Positions 1-6,577 of a stretch of DNA of 6,577 nucleotides are shown here, piece by piece. The translations under genes and the position numbers were made by a program. A model generated the notes under the pieces. The model was given only the letters and a program-made list of their open reading frames with translations, did not search any database and was not told the DNA's origin. Each line of letters begins with the position of its first letter. Position 1 is the first letter of the stretch. The DNA lies in NCBI GenBank assembly GCA_964603125.1, contig CAZRUA010000147.1, positions 1-6,577 of the forward strand. The letters run 5' to 3'. The stretch comes from CAZRUA01 sp964603125 (GTDB lineage: Bacteria; Bacteroidota; Bacteroidia; B-17B0; Aurantibacillaceae).

Positions 1-1449
1 GCTCATATAACCCCAAGCTAAAGGTCCAGAGTAAAGATATTTTTCACTACTATAAACACAAGTAATATATTTTTGACCACTTGTAGTATCTTTTGCAGCG
101 AAAAGATTAATCATTGTTTCATCATAATTACTATAGAAGAATGAAGTGTGAGGGTTAATTTTTGTTCCTAAGTCAGTAACGAAAGTTGCTGAAGATGTAT
201 TGATAGTAGAATACTCATTAGATGGCATCATTGAACCTAAACTGGTAAAACTGCCTGCTAAAGGCGCTGTTGTATTATAATTACGGAATGAACCTGTACC
301 GTTATATGCAAAAACTGCTAATTGATACGTTTTGCTAGCTATAATTTCATATAAAGTTGATGCTGAAGCAGTGCCACTATAAACAACTTTACTTGAACCA
401 ACATAATCACCATTAGTATAAACAGTTCCATCAACTGGACTATCTGTTATTGGAGAAGAAGATTCTTTTCTTAAAATTAAAAATCCATCCGCTGTTGAAG
501 GCACAAAAGAATAAGCTGCTCTGTATGATTTAACATTTGTAAAGCTTAAATTAGTTGGATTAGCAGCTGGTTCAGAAGCTAAACTTCCACCAATACCATA
601 TAAATTAATTACGTAAGCACCTTCATCGCTATCATCATTATTGATAGTTAATTGAGCCGAACGTGTACCTGCAGCGCCTGGAGTAAAACTAACCACTAAG
701 TTTGTGTTTGTAGCTGCAGTAACTGCAGCAGGAAATGTTGGAGCTGTAACTGAATAATCAGCTGCATTAACTCCCGAAATAGTTGCTGATGCTAAATTTA
801 ACGTGTTAACAGCACCTAAATTTTCAACTGTTAAGTTTAAATTAATTGGAACACCAACTGTTGAACTAAAAAGATTTGTAGTTCCACCACTTGGTATTGT
901 GGTAGCTCCTTGCTTCACATTAATTTCAGCATTTGGCAATACAGCCGCTGTCAAATTAATCTCATCAATACCCATGTTGTATCCACTTACTTTTGTAGCA
1001 AAGAAGAAACGTAAATATCTACTTGCAACATTAGGAGTAACCGTATAAGCGGTGTATGCTGTTACACTAACATTTTGAGCTGAAGTATTACCAAAAGCGA
1101 TGATGTCAGTAAAGGTATTACCATCAGCTGACTCTTGAACCTTAAAAGTTCCATTCCATGGTGCTGAACCTGTACCTTTTAAGTAATAAGTAGTTAAACC
1201 AATAGGGTCAACTGTTTGTATTTGAACATACTCACCTGTAACATCTAATTTACCAGCAAAACCGCTTGATAAAGCTCCACCTGTATAAGTAGCTCCATTA
1301 CCAAAAGATGCTGTTGTTGTCCAGCCAGTTGGCATGTTTGCCGCACTGGTAAAATTTTCAAAACCATAAGATGTTGGCAAAAGCGCTTGCGCTGAAGCAA
1401 ATCCCGTACTCAACATTAATGCTGAAATCCAAATTTTAACTTTTTTCAT
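1..1449 (-). CDS. Secreted multidomain protein, probable endonuclease I (partial; C-terminus outside window)
   Basis: This frame stays open from an ATG at 1449-1447 to the left edge, giving 483 residues without a stop. Residues 1-20 form a signal peptide (MKK, hydrophobic core, ASA before Q21), so the protein is exported. Residues 24-170 look like a beta-sandwich of the choice-of-anchor/discoidin-like sort (YGFENF at 28-33, VQESADG at 104-110, GIDEI near 160). Residues 172-288 resemble a choice-of-anchor D (HYDIN-like) domain (AEINVKQG, GVNAADYSV, VSFTPGAAGTRSAQLTINNDD). Residues 293-403 resemble a fibronectin type III domain. The tail, 430-483 (KINPHTSFFYSNYDETM, ITCVYSSEKYLYSG), resembles the segment before the catalytic REH motif in Bacteroidota endonuclease I proteins, but that motif would lie past the edge. 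The nuclease role is therefore family inference. The start follows a purely A/T 23-base gap after the receptor gene, suggesting co-transcription. It could otherwise be a non-enzymatic adhesin-like surface protein. Confidence 0.6.
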   Translation of the reverse strand, partial: MKKVKIWISALMLSTGFASAQALLPTSYGFENFTSAANMPTGWTTTASFGNGATYTGGALSSGFAGKLDVTGEYVQIQTVDPIGLTTYYLKGTGSAPWNGTFKVQESADGNTFTDIIAFGNTSAQNVSVTAYTAYTVTPNVASRYLRFFFATKVSGYNMGIDEINLTAAVLPNAEINVKQGATTIPSGGTTNLFSSTVGVPINLNLTVENLGAVNTLNLASATISGVNAADYSVTAPTFPAAVTAATNTNLVVSFTPGAAGTRSAQLTINNDDSDEGAYVINLYGIGGSLASEPAANPTNLSFTNVKSYRAAYSFVPSTADGFLILRKESSSPITDSPVDGTVYTNGDYVGSSKVVYSGTASASTLYEIIASKTYQLAVFAYNGTGSFRNYNTTAPLAGSFTSLGSMMPSNEYSTINTSSATFVTDLGTKINPHTSFFYSNYDETMINLFAAKDTTSGQKYITCVYSSEKYLYSGPLAWGYMS

Positions 1450-1472
1450 GTATTTATATTTAATTATTTATT

Positions 1473-4400
1473 TTAAAAACTAACCTTTACTCCTACTAAA
1501 AATCTTCTCAACGGACCAAAAAATACTGATGCCGAATTAGCATCGAAATTTTGCGTTGTAAATGCATTATTTTGAGCATCACTGATGTAAACTGTATTTA
1601 ATGCATTTGTTACGTTTAAGTTGAAATTAAATCTCAATTTATCATAACGGCACTCGTAACCCATTGTTAAATCTAAAATACCATAGCTAGGCATTTTCCA
1701 AGAATCACGGTTTGCATTTGTTTTTTCTAAACCAAGTAAATCAAAATTAGAGTAATTTTTACCGAATATTGTATAACGTGGTTTAATGAATAAACCTTTT
1801 ATGATAGTATATCTAATTCCGTTAGAAAGTTGAGTTTGAGCAGTATTACCAATATGAACTCCTTTTGCACTAAATTCCTTTTCGTATTGCAACACACCTA
1901 AATCATTATAAACATAAACCGTTCTGTTTGAAGTATACTTCCAATCTGCTAAAGATAAAGCACCTTCCCATTCCAAACTTCTCAATATTTTATAGGTCCA
2001 ATCAAACTCAATACCTTTGTGTGCAGCATCAATCCCATTTACATTGTAAACTTCGCCATCTAAACCTGTTTGAGGATTTACAGGGCGATTTTTCCAGATG
2101 GTATAATATAAGTTAGCATTTACTGCAAACTTTTTATACTTGGCACCAGCACCAATTTCCTGAGAAATAATCATTTGGTTTTCAGCATCGTTATACTCTG
2201 TATTACCAACTGCATTACCATTAAATACGTTATTAAATTTAGGAGCAACACTTAAAACACCAAAATTAGCATAAACGTTATAATGTTTGTTAATGTTATA
2301 GTTAGCACCACCCTTCAAAGTAAAACCTGGAAACCATTTTTTTCTGGTGCGAGCAAACTTAGCTTCTTTCGAATCGATAGTATATTGCTTAGCTCCTACA
2401 ATATAAGTTGTATCAATCGCTGTTGTACCAGCTGCATTATATTTTACAATAAAAGTTGTATCACCATTGGTGAAAATAGAATTTGAATTATTATACACTG
2501 TGTAGTTATTATTGTTTACATACAACAAAGTATCTCCGTAACCAATAACACTTTCCAAAACATTATCATCTCTATTATCTTTAAAGAAATCGGCAAACTT
2601 TTTAAAGCCTTTGTTTAAAGAACCAACAGTAACATCCATTTTAGTGTAATAATCCTTTCTTTGGTATCCAGTATATGAACCAGTTGCAGTGGCAAATGCC
2701 GACCACTTATTTTTTTTGTATTCTAATTGAGAGAATAAACCACCCCATGAAACTAAACCATCGTAGTTGTAAAGAATTTTATCTCCTCTACGTTTCATTG
2801 AGTAAGAATAATTTGGGTCTTTTAAAACATAACCCTTAATTTGATTGTTATCCGAAGAATTTACAAAGTAATCTCCACCCATTAAATCATAAACCGATCT
2901 AAAATGTAGACCTCTGTAATATCTTGCATCAATACCCATTGTTAATTTAAAAGCACTATCAATTTTATAGGTAATTGTTGATAAAGCTCCGTACCATTTA
3001 TGATTGTTCATCGATGCTCTAATGATGTTACTTGAACGATGCTCGGTTGTGCTGTAATTTGCATTTGACGAACTTGTTAAAGAAGCATTTGCATTAGCGG
3101 TATAAATTGGATCTAACTTTACATAACCTGTAGTTGGATCAGTGCTTAATGTATTTAAAGCTCCAGTTCCACCTCCATTACCATAAGAAGCATATACTAC
3201 CGTAGAAATATTTAATTTATCATTTGGATTCCAAAAATGACTAAAGTTTAACAACGGCTTGTGATAAAAATTCACTCCTACATTATACTCTTCGCCATTT
3301 AGCATGCCTACAGTTGAATTGTACTGGTATGGTCTAGGCCCAACAGCTGCAGTTGTAATACCACTAGCAAGCATATTAGCTTGTGGATCATCAACACCTA
3401 ATTTGCGAGCAAAAGTTGTATCATAAGCACCAATGGTTAACTTATTGTTACGTTGTCCATGCGACTGAGGTGCGCCGTTAAAATTAAAAGATAATAAGTG
3501 TTTGTCATTTGGTCGGTATTGAATTTTTGCATAATAACTCCATGCTTCAAACCAAGTTCCTTGAGCCCAACCATCACCTTTTTTATAACTTCCTGCCAAA
3601 ACAATTCCAAACTTATCGTTAATCAATCCCGAATTGTATGAAATAGCTGTGTTTTGCATTCCGTTGCTACCATACTCTCGTTTAATAGTCGTTTGAGGTT
3701 TTTGGTCGATACCAACAGTAATAAAGTTCATCGTTCCACCAACAGATGAAACCGCTAATTTAGTGGCTCCTAAACCACGCTGAACTTGCATTGTTTTAGT
3801 AATATCTTTTAAACCATCCCAATTACTCCAAAAAACGTTACCATTTTCCATATCGTTTACCGGAACACCATCTACAAGCACTGCAATATTTGTTTGATCA
3901 AAACCACGCAAAGTAACGCGCGAATCTCCAGTTCCACCACCTTGCTCAGTAGCGTAAACACCTGGTGTGCTGTTCATAACCATAGTAATATCACGACCAC
4001 CTAATTCCTCCTGAATTTTTTCTTGAGAAATGTTACTAATTGCAACCGGCGTTTCGCGCACAGTTCCAATATTTGCAACAACCTCTACTTGATCCTGCAC
4101 AATAGGTTCAATTTTAAATTCTAAATCCTTGCTTTCGTAAATTTTAACCTTTTGACTAAAATTTTGATAACCTAAAACTGTGATACTTATTTCGTACTCA
4201 CCAGGCTTAACTTGTATAGAAAATTTACCATCAAAATCACACTGCGTGTATAATTTGGGGCCAACTCTAACAATAGTTTGAACCATTGCTTCATTACTTG
4301 TTGCATCAACAACAATACCGCTTAAAGTTACTTTAGTACTATCTTGAGCCGATAATACAAAAGGTAATAAAAAACAAATACTTAGCAGAATCTTCTTCAT
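1473..4400 (-). CDS. TonB-dependent outer-membrane receptor with carboxypeptidase-regulatory-like N-terminal domain
   Basis: This complete 975-residue protein should sit in the outer membrane and import a substrate using TonB/ExbBD energy. Residues 1-18 are a signal peptide (cleavage likely at LSA/QD). Residues 24-98 form a carboxypeptidase-regulatory-like beta-sandwich (LSGIVVDATSNEAM, FDGKFSIQVKPGEYEISITVLGYQ). Around 102-109 (QDQVEVVAN) is a TonB-box-like linker. The plug spans roughly 105-230, with STPGVYA, RVTLRGFDQTNIAVLVDGVP, and VQRGLGATKLAVSSVGGTMNFIT. The rest is a 22-strand-type barrel ending in the aromatic beta-signal RRFLVGVKVSF. Length and order are normal for Bacteroidota receptors of the FecA-like group. 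No SusD-type lipoprotein lies on either side, which argues against a SusC/SusD glycan importer. The substrate cannot be read from the sequence; the adjacent putative nuclease suggests a DNA breakdown product (inference). Residues 622-673 carry an unusual N/T/Y-rich loop. The gene lies 52 bases past the upstream terminator and 23 bases before the next gene. Confidence 0.93.
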   Translation of the reverse strand: MKKILLSICFLLPFVLSAQDSTKVTLSGIVVDATSNEAMVQTIVRVGPKLYTQCDFDGKFSIQVKPGEYEISITVLGYQNFSQKVKIYESKDLEFKIEPIVQDQVEVVANIGTVRETPVAISNISQEKIQEELGGRDITMVMNSTPGVYATEQGGGTGDSRVTLRGFDQTNIAVLVDGVPVNDMENGNVFWSNWDGLKDITKTMQVQRGLGATKLAVSSVGGTMNFITVGIDQKPQTTIKREYGSNGMQNTAISYNSGLINDKFGIVLAGSYKKGDGWAQGTWFEAWSYYAKIQYRPNDKHLLSFNFNGAPQSHGQRNNKLTIGAYDTTFARKLGVDDPQANMLASGITTAAVGPRPYQYNSTVGMLNGEEYNVGVNFYHKPLLNFSHFWNPNDKLNISTVVYASYGNGGGTGALNTLSTDPTTGYVKLDPIYTANANASLTSSSNANYSTTEHRSSNIIRASMNNHKWYGALSTITYKIDSAFKLTMGIDARYYRGLHFRSVYDLMGGDYFVNSSDNNQIKGYVLKDPNYSYSMKRRGDKILYNYDGLVSWGGLFSQLEYKKNKWSAFATATGSYTGYQRKDYYTKMDVTVGSLNKGFKKFADFFKDNRDDNVLESVIGYGDTLLYVNNNNYTVYNNSNSIFTNGDTTFIVKYNAAGTTAIDTTYIVGAKQYTIDSKEAKFARTRKKWFPGFTLKGGANYNINKHYNVYANFGVLSVAPKFNNVFNGNAVGNTEYNDAENQMIISQEIGAGAKYKKFAVNANLYYTIWKNRPVNPQTGLDGEVYNVNGIDAAHKGIEFDWTYKILRSLEWEGALSLADWKYTSNRTVYVYNDLGVLQYEKEFSAKGVHIGNTAQTQLSNGIRYTIIKGLFIKPRYTIFGKNYSNFDLLGLEKTNANRDSWKMPSYGILDLTMGYECRYDKLRFNFNLNVTNALNTVYISDAQNNAFTTQNFDANSASVFFGPLRRFLVGVKVSF

Positions 4401-4410
4401 AAAACTATTG

Positions 4411-4429
4411 GATTGCGACTCTCAATCGC
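4411..4429 (-). promoter_or_regulatory. Inverted repeats between the terminator and the receptor start
   Basis: Two overlapping short inverted repeats lie in the 52-base gap before the receptor gene: GATTG/CAATC (4411-4415 with 4423-4427) and GCGA/TCGC (4415-4418 with 4426-4429), each around a 7-base loop. They exclude each other, so the leader could fold two ways or carry an operator. I found no good TAnnTTTG match in this gap, so where receptor transcription starts is not clear. Confidence 0.25.
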
Positions 4430-4452
4430 CTGTATCATTGATTAGATTGAAT

Positions 4453-4489
4453 AAAAAAGCCTGTTAATTTTGTTTTAACAGGCTTTTTT
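4453..4489 (-). terminator. Strong intrinsic terminator after the LTD gene (symmetric, may act both ways)
   Basis: A perfect 15-bp inverted repeat has arms at 4453-4467 and 4475-4489 around a 7-base loop (4468-4474), with GCCTGTTAA at its core. It starts 11 bases after the LTD stop codon. Read on the minus strand, the hairpin ends in a run of six T's. On the plus strand it ends in eight T's, so it could terminate in both directions, although no plus-strand gene ends here. It separates the LTD gene from the receptor gene as transcription units, unless readthrough occurs. Confidence 0.92.
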
Positions 4490-4500
4490 TTAGAAAAATA

Positions 4501-5457
4501 TTATTCGATTATTAATTTTTGAGAAGCTGTGGTTTTATCCTCAAATGTAACGTTCATCATGTAGATACCGCTCTCTAAACCTAAATTTACATTTTGGTTG
4601 ATTAAAGAAGAAGTAAACTGAACTTTTTTAGCTACTTCGCCAATTACATTATATACTTCAATTGAAGCAATTTTTTTATCCGCTGATAAAACTGAAATGA
4701 TACCAGAATTTGATGGATTAGGGAAAACTTTAATTGAAGATAATTTAGTTACTTCTTTTACACCAATTAAACTACAATTACAAGTGTGTGAACCCAATTG
4801 GTTAAACGTATTGTTTGGTAATGAATCCCACTCTAATGGAGCAATAAAAGGTGAAGGATTTAAAGAAACACCTTTTTCAACTGTTGGCTTACGAATTAAA
4901 GTTTGATCTTTAGTATAATAAGCACCACAAGTTGCATCATATAATGGAGGGCAATCTGACCAAGAAGCACCTGGATCAACACCTATTTCACCAATAATAT
5001 CAGCATAAACCCAGTTACCTGCTACATTTTTTTGTAACGATAATGCGTCATTACCATTGTGGTATAAAGCATAACTTGTATTGTAATCAGGGCAAACAAA
5101 AGTATCTGCAACTGCTTGTAAATTAACATCTACTGGAATTTCAGCGCCAGTTCCTGCCGCATTTCTTTTATCAATAACTAATACCCAAACATCATAAGGT
5201 TGAATGGTGTGCTGACCTAAAATAACCATTGCTTGAGATAATGCCTCAGCAGTTGTTGCAGAACTACCATTATTGTAACGTACAATACGGTAATCGTTGT
5301 TAATTGTAATAGGATTTGGAGTTGGATTATAAATTTCTAAAGCTTTGTTATTGTTAGCTCCTTCAACATACTCAGAAAAGAATAATTCACTACAATTTTG
5401 CGCATTTGAATTAGTTAAGGCACCAATTAGACCAATACTTAGTAAAAGTTTTTTCAT
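4501..5457 (-). CDS. Secreted lamin-tail-domain protein with T9SS C-terminal sorting domain
   Basis: This complete 318-residue protein begins with a signal peptide (residues 1-19, MKKLLLSIGLIGALTNSNA). A lamin tail domain starts at about residue 24 (LFFSEYVEGANNNKALEIYNPT) and, with its extension, runs to about 228. That extension (QTLIRKPTV at 185-193, EWDSLPNNTFNQLGSHTC at 209-226) resembles the LTD seen at the front of ExeM-like extracellular nucleases. Here no endonuclease/exonuclease/phosphatase domain follows. Cysteines at 22, 122, 169, 177, 226 and 228 are an even number and could form disulfides outside the cell. Residues 242-318 are a type A T9SS sorting domain: VFPNPSNSG, then IEVYNVIGE, then SGIYMMNV, then QKLIIE. 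The protein should therefore cross the outer membrane and be released or anchored on the surface. Its exact role is unknown; an accessory or substrate-binding role beside the receptor is a guess. The gene has its own promoter-like site and terminator. Confidence 0.9.
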   Translation of the reverse strand: MKKLLLSIGLIGALTNSNAQNCSELFFSEYVEGANNNKALEIYNPTPNPITINNDYRIVRYNNGSSATTAEALSQAMVILGQHTIQPYDVWVLVIDKRNAAGTGAEIPVDVNLQAVADTFVCPDYNTSYALYHNGNDALSLQKNVAGNWVYADIIGEIGVDPGASWSDCPPLYDATCGAYYTKDQTLIRKPTVEKGVSLNPSPFIAPLEWDSLPNNTFNQLGSHTCNCSLIGVKEVTKLSSIKVFPNPSNSGIISVLSADKKIASIEVYNVIGEVAKKVQFTSSLINQNVNLGLESGIYMMNVTFEDKTTASQKLIIE

Positions 5458-5492
5458 TTGATAGTTTTTAAAATTTTTTGACTGATGGTTTC

Positions 5493-5504
5493 GGGCGGAT
5501 GCCC
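5493..5504 (-). promoter_or_regulatory. Small GC-rich hairpin in the LTD gene leader
   Basis: GGGC (5493-5496) and GCCC (5501-5504) can pair around a 4-base loop, inside the predicted leader and 36 to 47 bases ahead of the start codon. It stands out as the only GC-rich block in the 242-base intergenic region. It is short, and could be a leader structure, part of a protein-binding site, or chance. It does not resemble a riboswitch class I know. Confidence 0.3.
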
Positions 5505-5531
5505 TGTAGGATTTTCATCACGAATATGACA

Positions 5532-5561
5532 CAAAAATAAGCAAACACAAGCTAAAAACAA
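5532..5561 (-). promoter_or_regulatory. Bacteroidota-type promoter for the LTD gene
   Basis: On the minus strand, TATTTTTG (5539-5532) matches the Bacteroidota -7 consensus TAnnTTTG exactly. A TTG at 5561-5559 lies 19 bases upstream of it, the expected place for the -33 element. Transcription would start near 5526, giving a leader of about 70 bases before the ATG at 5457. The leader contains a GC-rich hairpin. The match is by consensus only, and such short motifs occur by chance in AT-rich DNA. Confidence 0.6.
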
Positions 5562-5598
5562 TGCCTTTAGTCGAGATTTAATGAAAAAGAAATACATT

Positions 5599-5623
5599 CT
5601 TAACAATTTTTTATTGTATTAAG
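5599..5623. repeat. Imperfect AT-rich inverted repeat in the divergent intergenic region
   Basis: CTTAACAAT (5599-5607) and its complement ATTGT..TAAG (5613-5623, with two extra bases after ATTGT) can form a 9-bp stem with a 5-base T loop. It lies 23 bases upstream of the candidate -7 element of the plus-strand gene and within the divergent promoter region, so it could be an operator. It has no G/C core and no good terminal T-run on either strand, so it is a poor terminator candidate. Chance is a real possibility in AT-rich DNA. Confidence 0.25.
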
Positions 5624-5645
5624 CCCGTTTTTATTAGGAATAAAG

Positions 5646-5653
5646 TACATTTG
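5646..5653 (+). promoter_or_regulatory. Candidate -7 element for the deoxyhypusine-synthase-family gene
   Basis: TACATTTG matches the Bacteroidota -7 consensus TAnnTTTG. Transcription would begin near 5660, leaving a leader of about 40 bases that is almost all A/T and typical of this phylum. The nearest upstream TTG (5614-5616) is 29 bases away, too far for a standard -33 element, so the upstream half is weak or missing. The site is supported mainly by the exact -7 match and its position. Confidence 0.45.
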
Positions 5654-5699
5654 CAGCCTAATTTTTAATTATAAACAATTATTTAACAACAATAATAAG

Positions 5700-6577
5700 A
5701 TGAATAAAGGTCCTATTTCTCAATTTATGGCTAAGCATTATTTACATTTTAATGCTGCTGCAACCGTTGATGCTGCTAAAGGTTACGAAACTCACTTAGC
5801 CGAAGGTGGAAAAATGTTGGTTTCTTTAGCTGGTGCTATGAGTACTGCTGAATTAGGGAAATCATTAGCTGAAATGATCCGTCAAGGGAAAATTGATATA
5901 ATATCTTGTACAGGTGCTAATTTAGAGGAAGATATCATGAATTTGGTAGCTCACTCACACTATAAGCGCGTACCTCACTACCGCGATTTATCGCCACAAG
6001 ATGAATGGGATTTATTAGAAGATGGTTTTAACCGTGTTACCGATACTTGTATTCCTGAAGAAGAGGCTTTCCGTCGCTTACAAAAGCATATTTATGAACT
6101 TTGGAAAGATGCAAACGATAAAGGCGAAAGCTATTTACCGCATGAGTACATGTACAAAATGCTTAACTCAGGAGTTTTAAAACAATATTACGAAATTGAC
6201 CCTGCAAACTCATGGATGTTAGCTGCAGCTGAAAAGAATTTACCAATTGTTTGCCCAGGTTGGGAAGATAGTACCATGGGTAACATTTTTGCTTCTTACG
6301 TAATTAAGGGTGAATTAAAATCAACTACAATGAAATCGGGTATTGATTACATGGTGTGGTTAAGCGATTGGTACCGTAAAAACTCAGCTGGAAAAGGAAT
6401 AGGTTTCTTCCAAATTGGTGGTGGTATTGCCGGAGATTTCCCTATTTGTGTTGTGCCAATGATGTACCAAGATTTGGAATGGCATGATGTTCCGTTTTGG
6501 GCTTATTTCTGTCAAATTTCAGATAGTACAACTAGCTATGGTTCTTACTCAGGTGCCGTTCCAAACGAAAAAATTAC
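5700..6577 (+). CDS. Deoxyhypusine synthase family protein (partial; C-terminus outside window)
   Basis: The frame runs from ATG at 5700 to the right edge, giving 292 codons plus two bases. The sequence closely follows the Bacteroidota branch of the deoxyhypusine synthase family, usually about 325 residues, so roughly 30 are missing. Visible blocks are MLVSLAGAMSTAELGKSLAEMI (39-60, split here by position), the NAD-site-like CTGANLEED (70-78), LPIVCPGWEDSTMGNIF (181-197), the glycine-rich FFQIGGGIAGDFP (236-248), and SYGSYSGAVPNE (279-290). In the family, the catalytic lysine lies in a WGK motif shortly after this last block, so it falls just outside. There is no signal peptide, so the protein is cytoplasmic. 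Family members move the aminobutyl group of spermidine using NAD. Bacteria lack eIF5A, so the product is more likely a polyamine such as homospermidine or something unknown. The gene is divergent from the LTD gene, with an A-rich leader and no Shine-Dalgarno sequence. No polyamine gene is visible beside it here. Confidence 0.93.
   Translation, partial: MNKGPISQFMAKHYLHFNAAATVDAAKGYETHLAEGGKMLVSLAGAMSTAELGKSLAEMIRQGKIDIISCTGANLEEDIMNLVAHSHYKRVPHYRDLSPQDEWDLLEDGFNRVTDTCIPEEEAFRRLQKHIYELWKDANDKGESYLPHEYMYKMLNSGVLKQYYEIDPANSWMLAAAEKNLPIVCPGWEDSTMGNIFASYVIKGELKSTTMKSGIDYMVWLSDWYRKNSAGKGIGFFQIGGGIAGDFPICVVPMMYQDLEWHDVPFWAYFCQISDSTTSYGSYSGAVPNEKI

Noticed and set aside
803..1048. Plus-strand open frame of 81 codons
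   Set aside because: It lies wholly inside the minus-strand secreted-protein gene, which has clear domains. Its translation shows no recognisable family.
1928..2486. Two plus-strand open frames (1928-2116 and 2283-2486)
   Set aside because: Both are antisense to the receptor barrel and have no family resemblance or leader. They are shadow frames.
4542..4549. Perfect TAnnTTTG match (TACATTTG on the minus strand) upstream of the receptor
   Set aside because: It lies in the 3' coding part of the LTD gene, encodes part of the conserved T9SS tail, has no TTG at the right spacing, and any transcript would first meet the terminator.
4697..4906. Plus-strand open frame of 69 codons
   Set aside because: It is antisense to the LTD gene, where the minus-strand reading gives a clear LTD extension and T9SS domain.
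1473..5457. SusC/SusD glycan-utilisation pair
   Set aside because: The neighbour of the receptor is an LTD protein with a T9SS tail, not a SusD-like lipoprotein. It has no lipobox cysteine after its signal peptide, and no glycan-active enzyme is present.
5581..5622. 13-codon plus-strand ORF starting MKKKY upstream of the deoxyhypusine-synthase-family gene
   Set aside because: It is very short, lies upstream of the predicted transcript start, and shows no leader-peptide or attenuator arrangement.

Overview
The window reads as AT-rich chromosomal DNA from a member of the Bacteroidota (Flavobacteriia/Sphingobacteriia/Chitinophagia-like). Four things support this. One protein ends in a type IX secretion (T9SS) C-terminal sorting domain. 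Another is a TonB-dependent receptor with an N-terminal carboxypeptidase-regulatory-like domain, a typical Bacteroidota arrangement. The promoter-like sites fit the Bacteroidota TAnnTTTG -7 pattern. The leaders are A/T-rich with no clear Shine-Dalgarno sequence. I cannot name the species.

Layout: three genes on the minus strand occupy positions 1-5457. In transcription order they are a T9SS-secreted lamin-tail-domain (LTD) protein (5457-4501), a 975-residue TonB-dependent outer-membrane receptor (4400-1473), and the N-terminal 483 residues of a secreted multidomain protein that is probably an endonuclease I (1449 to beyond the left edge). A strong intrinsic terminator (4453-4489) separates the LTD gene from the receptor gene. 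The receptor and putative nuclease genes are only 23 bases apart and probably form one transcript. A 242-base divergent intergenic region (5458-5699) holds promoter-like elements facing both ways. To its right lies the start of a plus-strand deoxyhypusine-synthase-family gene (5700 to beyond the right edge), which is cytoplasmic and not obviously connected to the other three.

Working idea (inference): the minus-strand genes look like an extracellular nucleic-acid scavenging set. It would comprise a secreted nuclease, a secreted protein carrying the type of LTD found in extracellular nucleases, and an outer-membrane TonB-dependent importer for the product. The catalytic part of the nuclease is outside the window, so this rests on N-terminal architecture and gene order. 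No mobile element, CRISPR array, tRNA or rRNA was seen. The two edge genes are complete on their inner side and cut only by the window limits.
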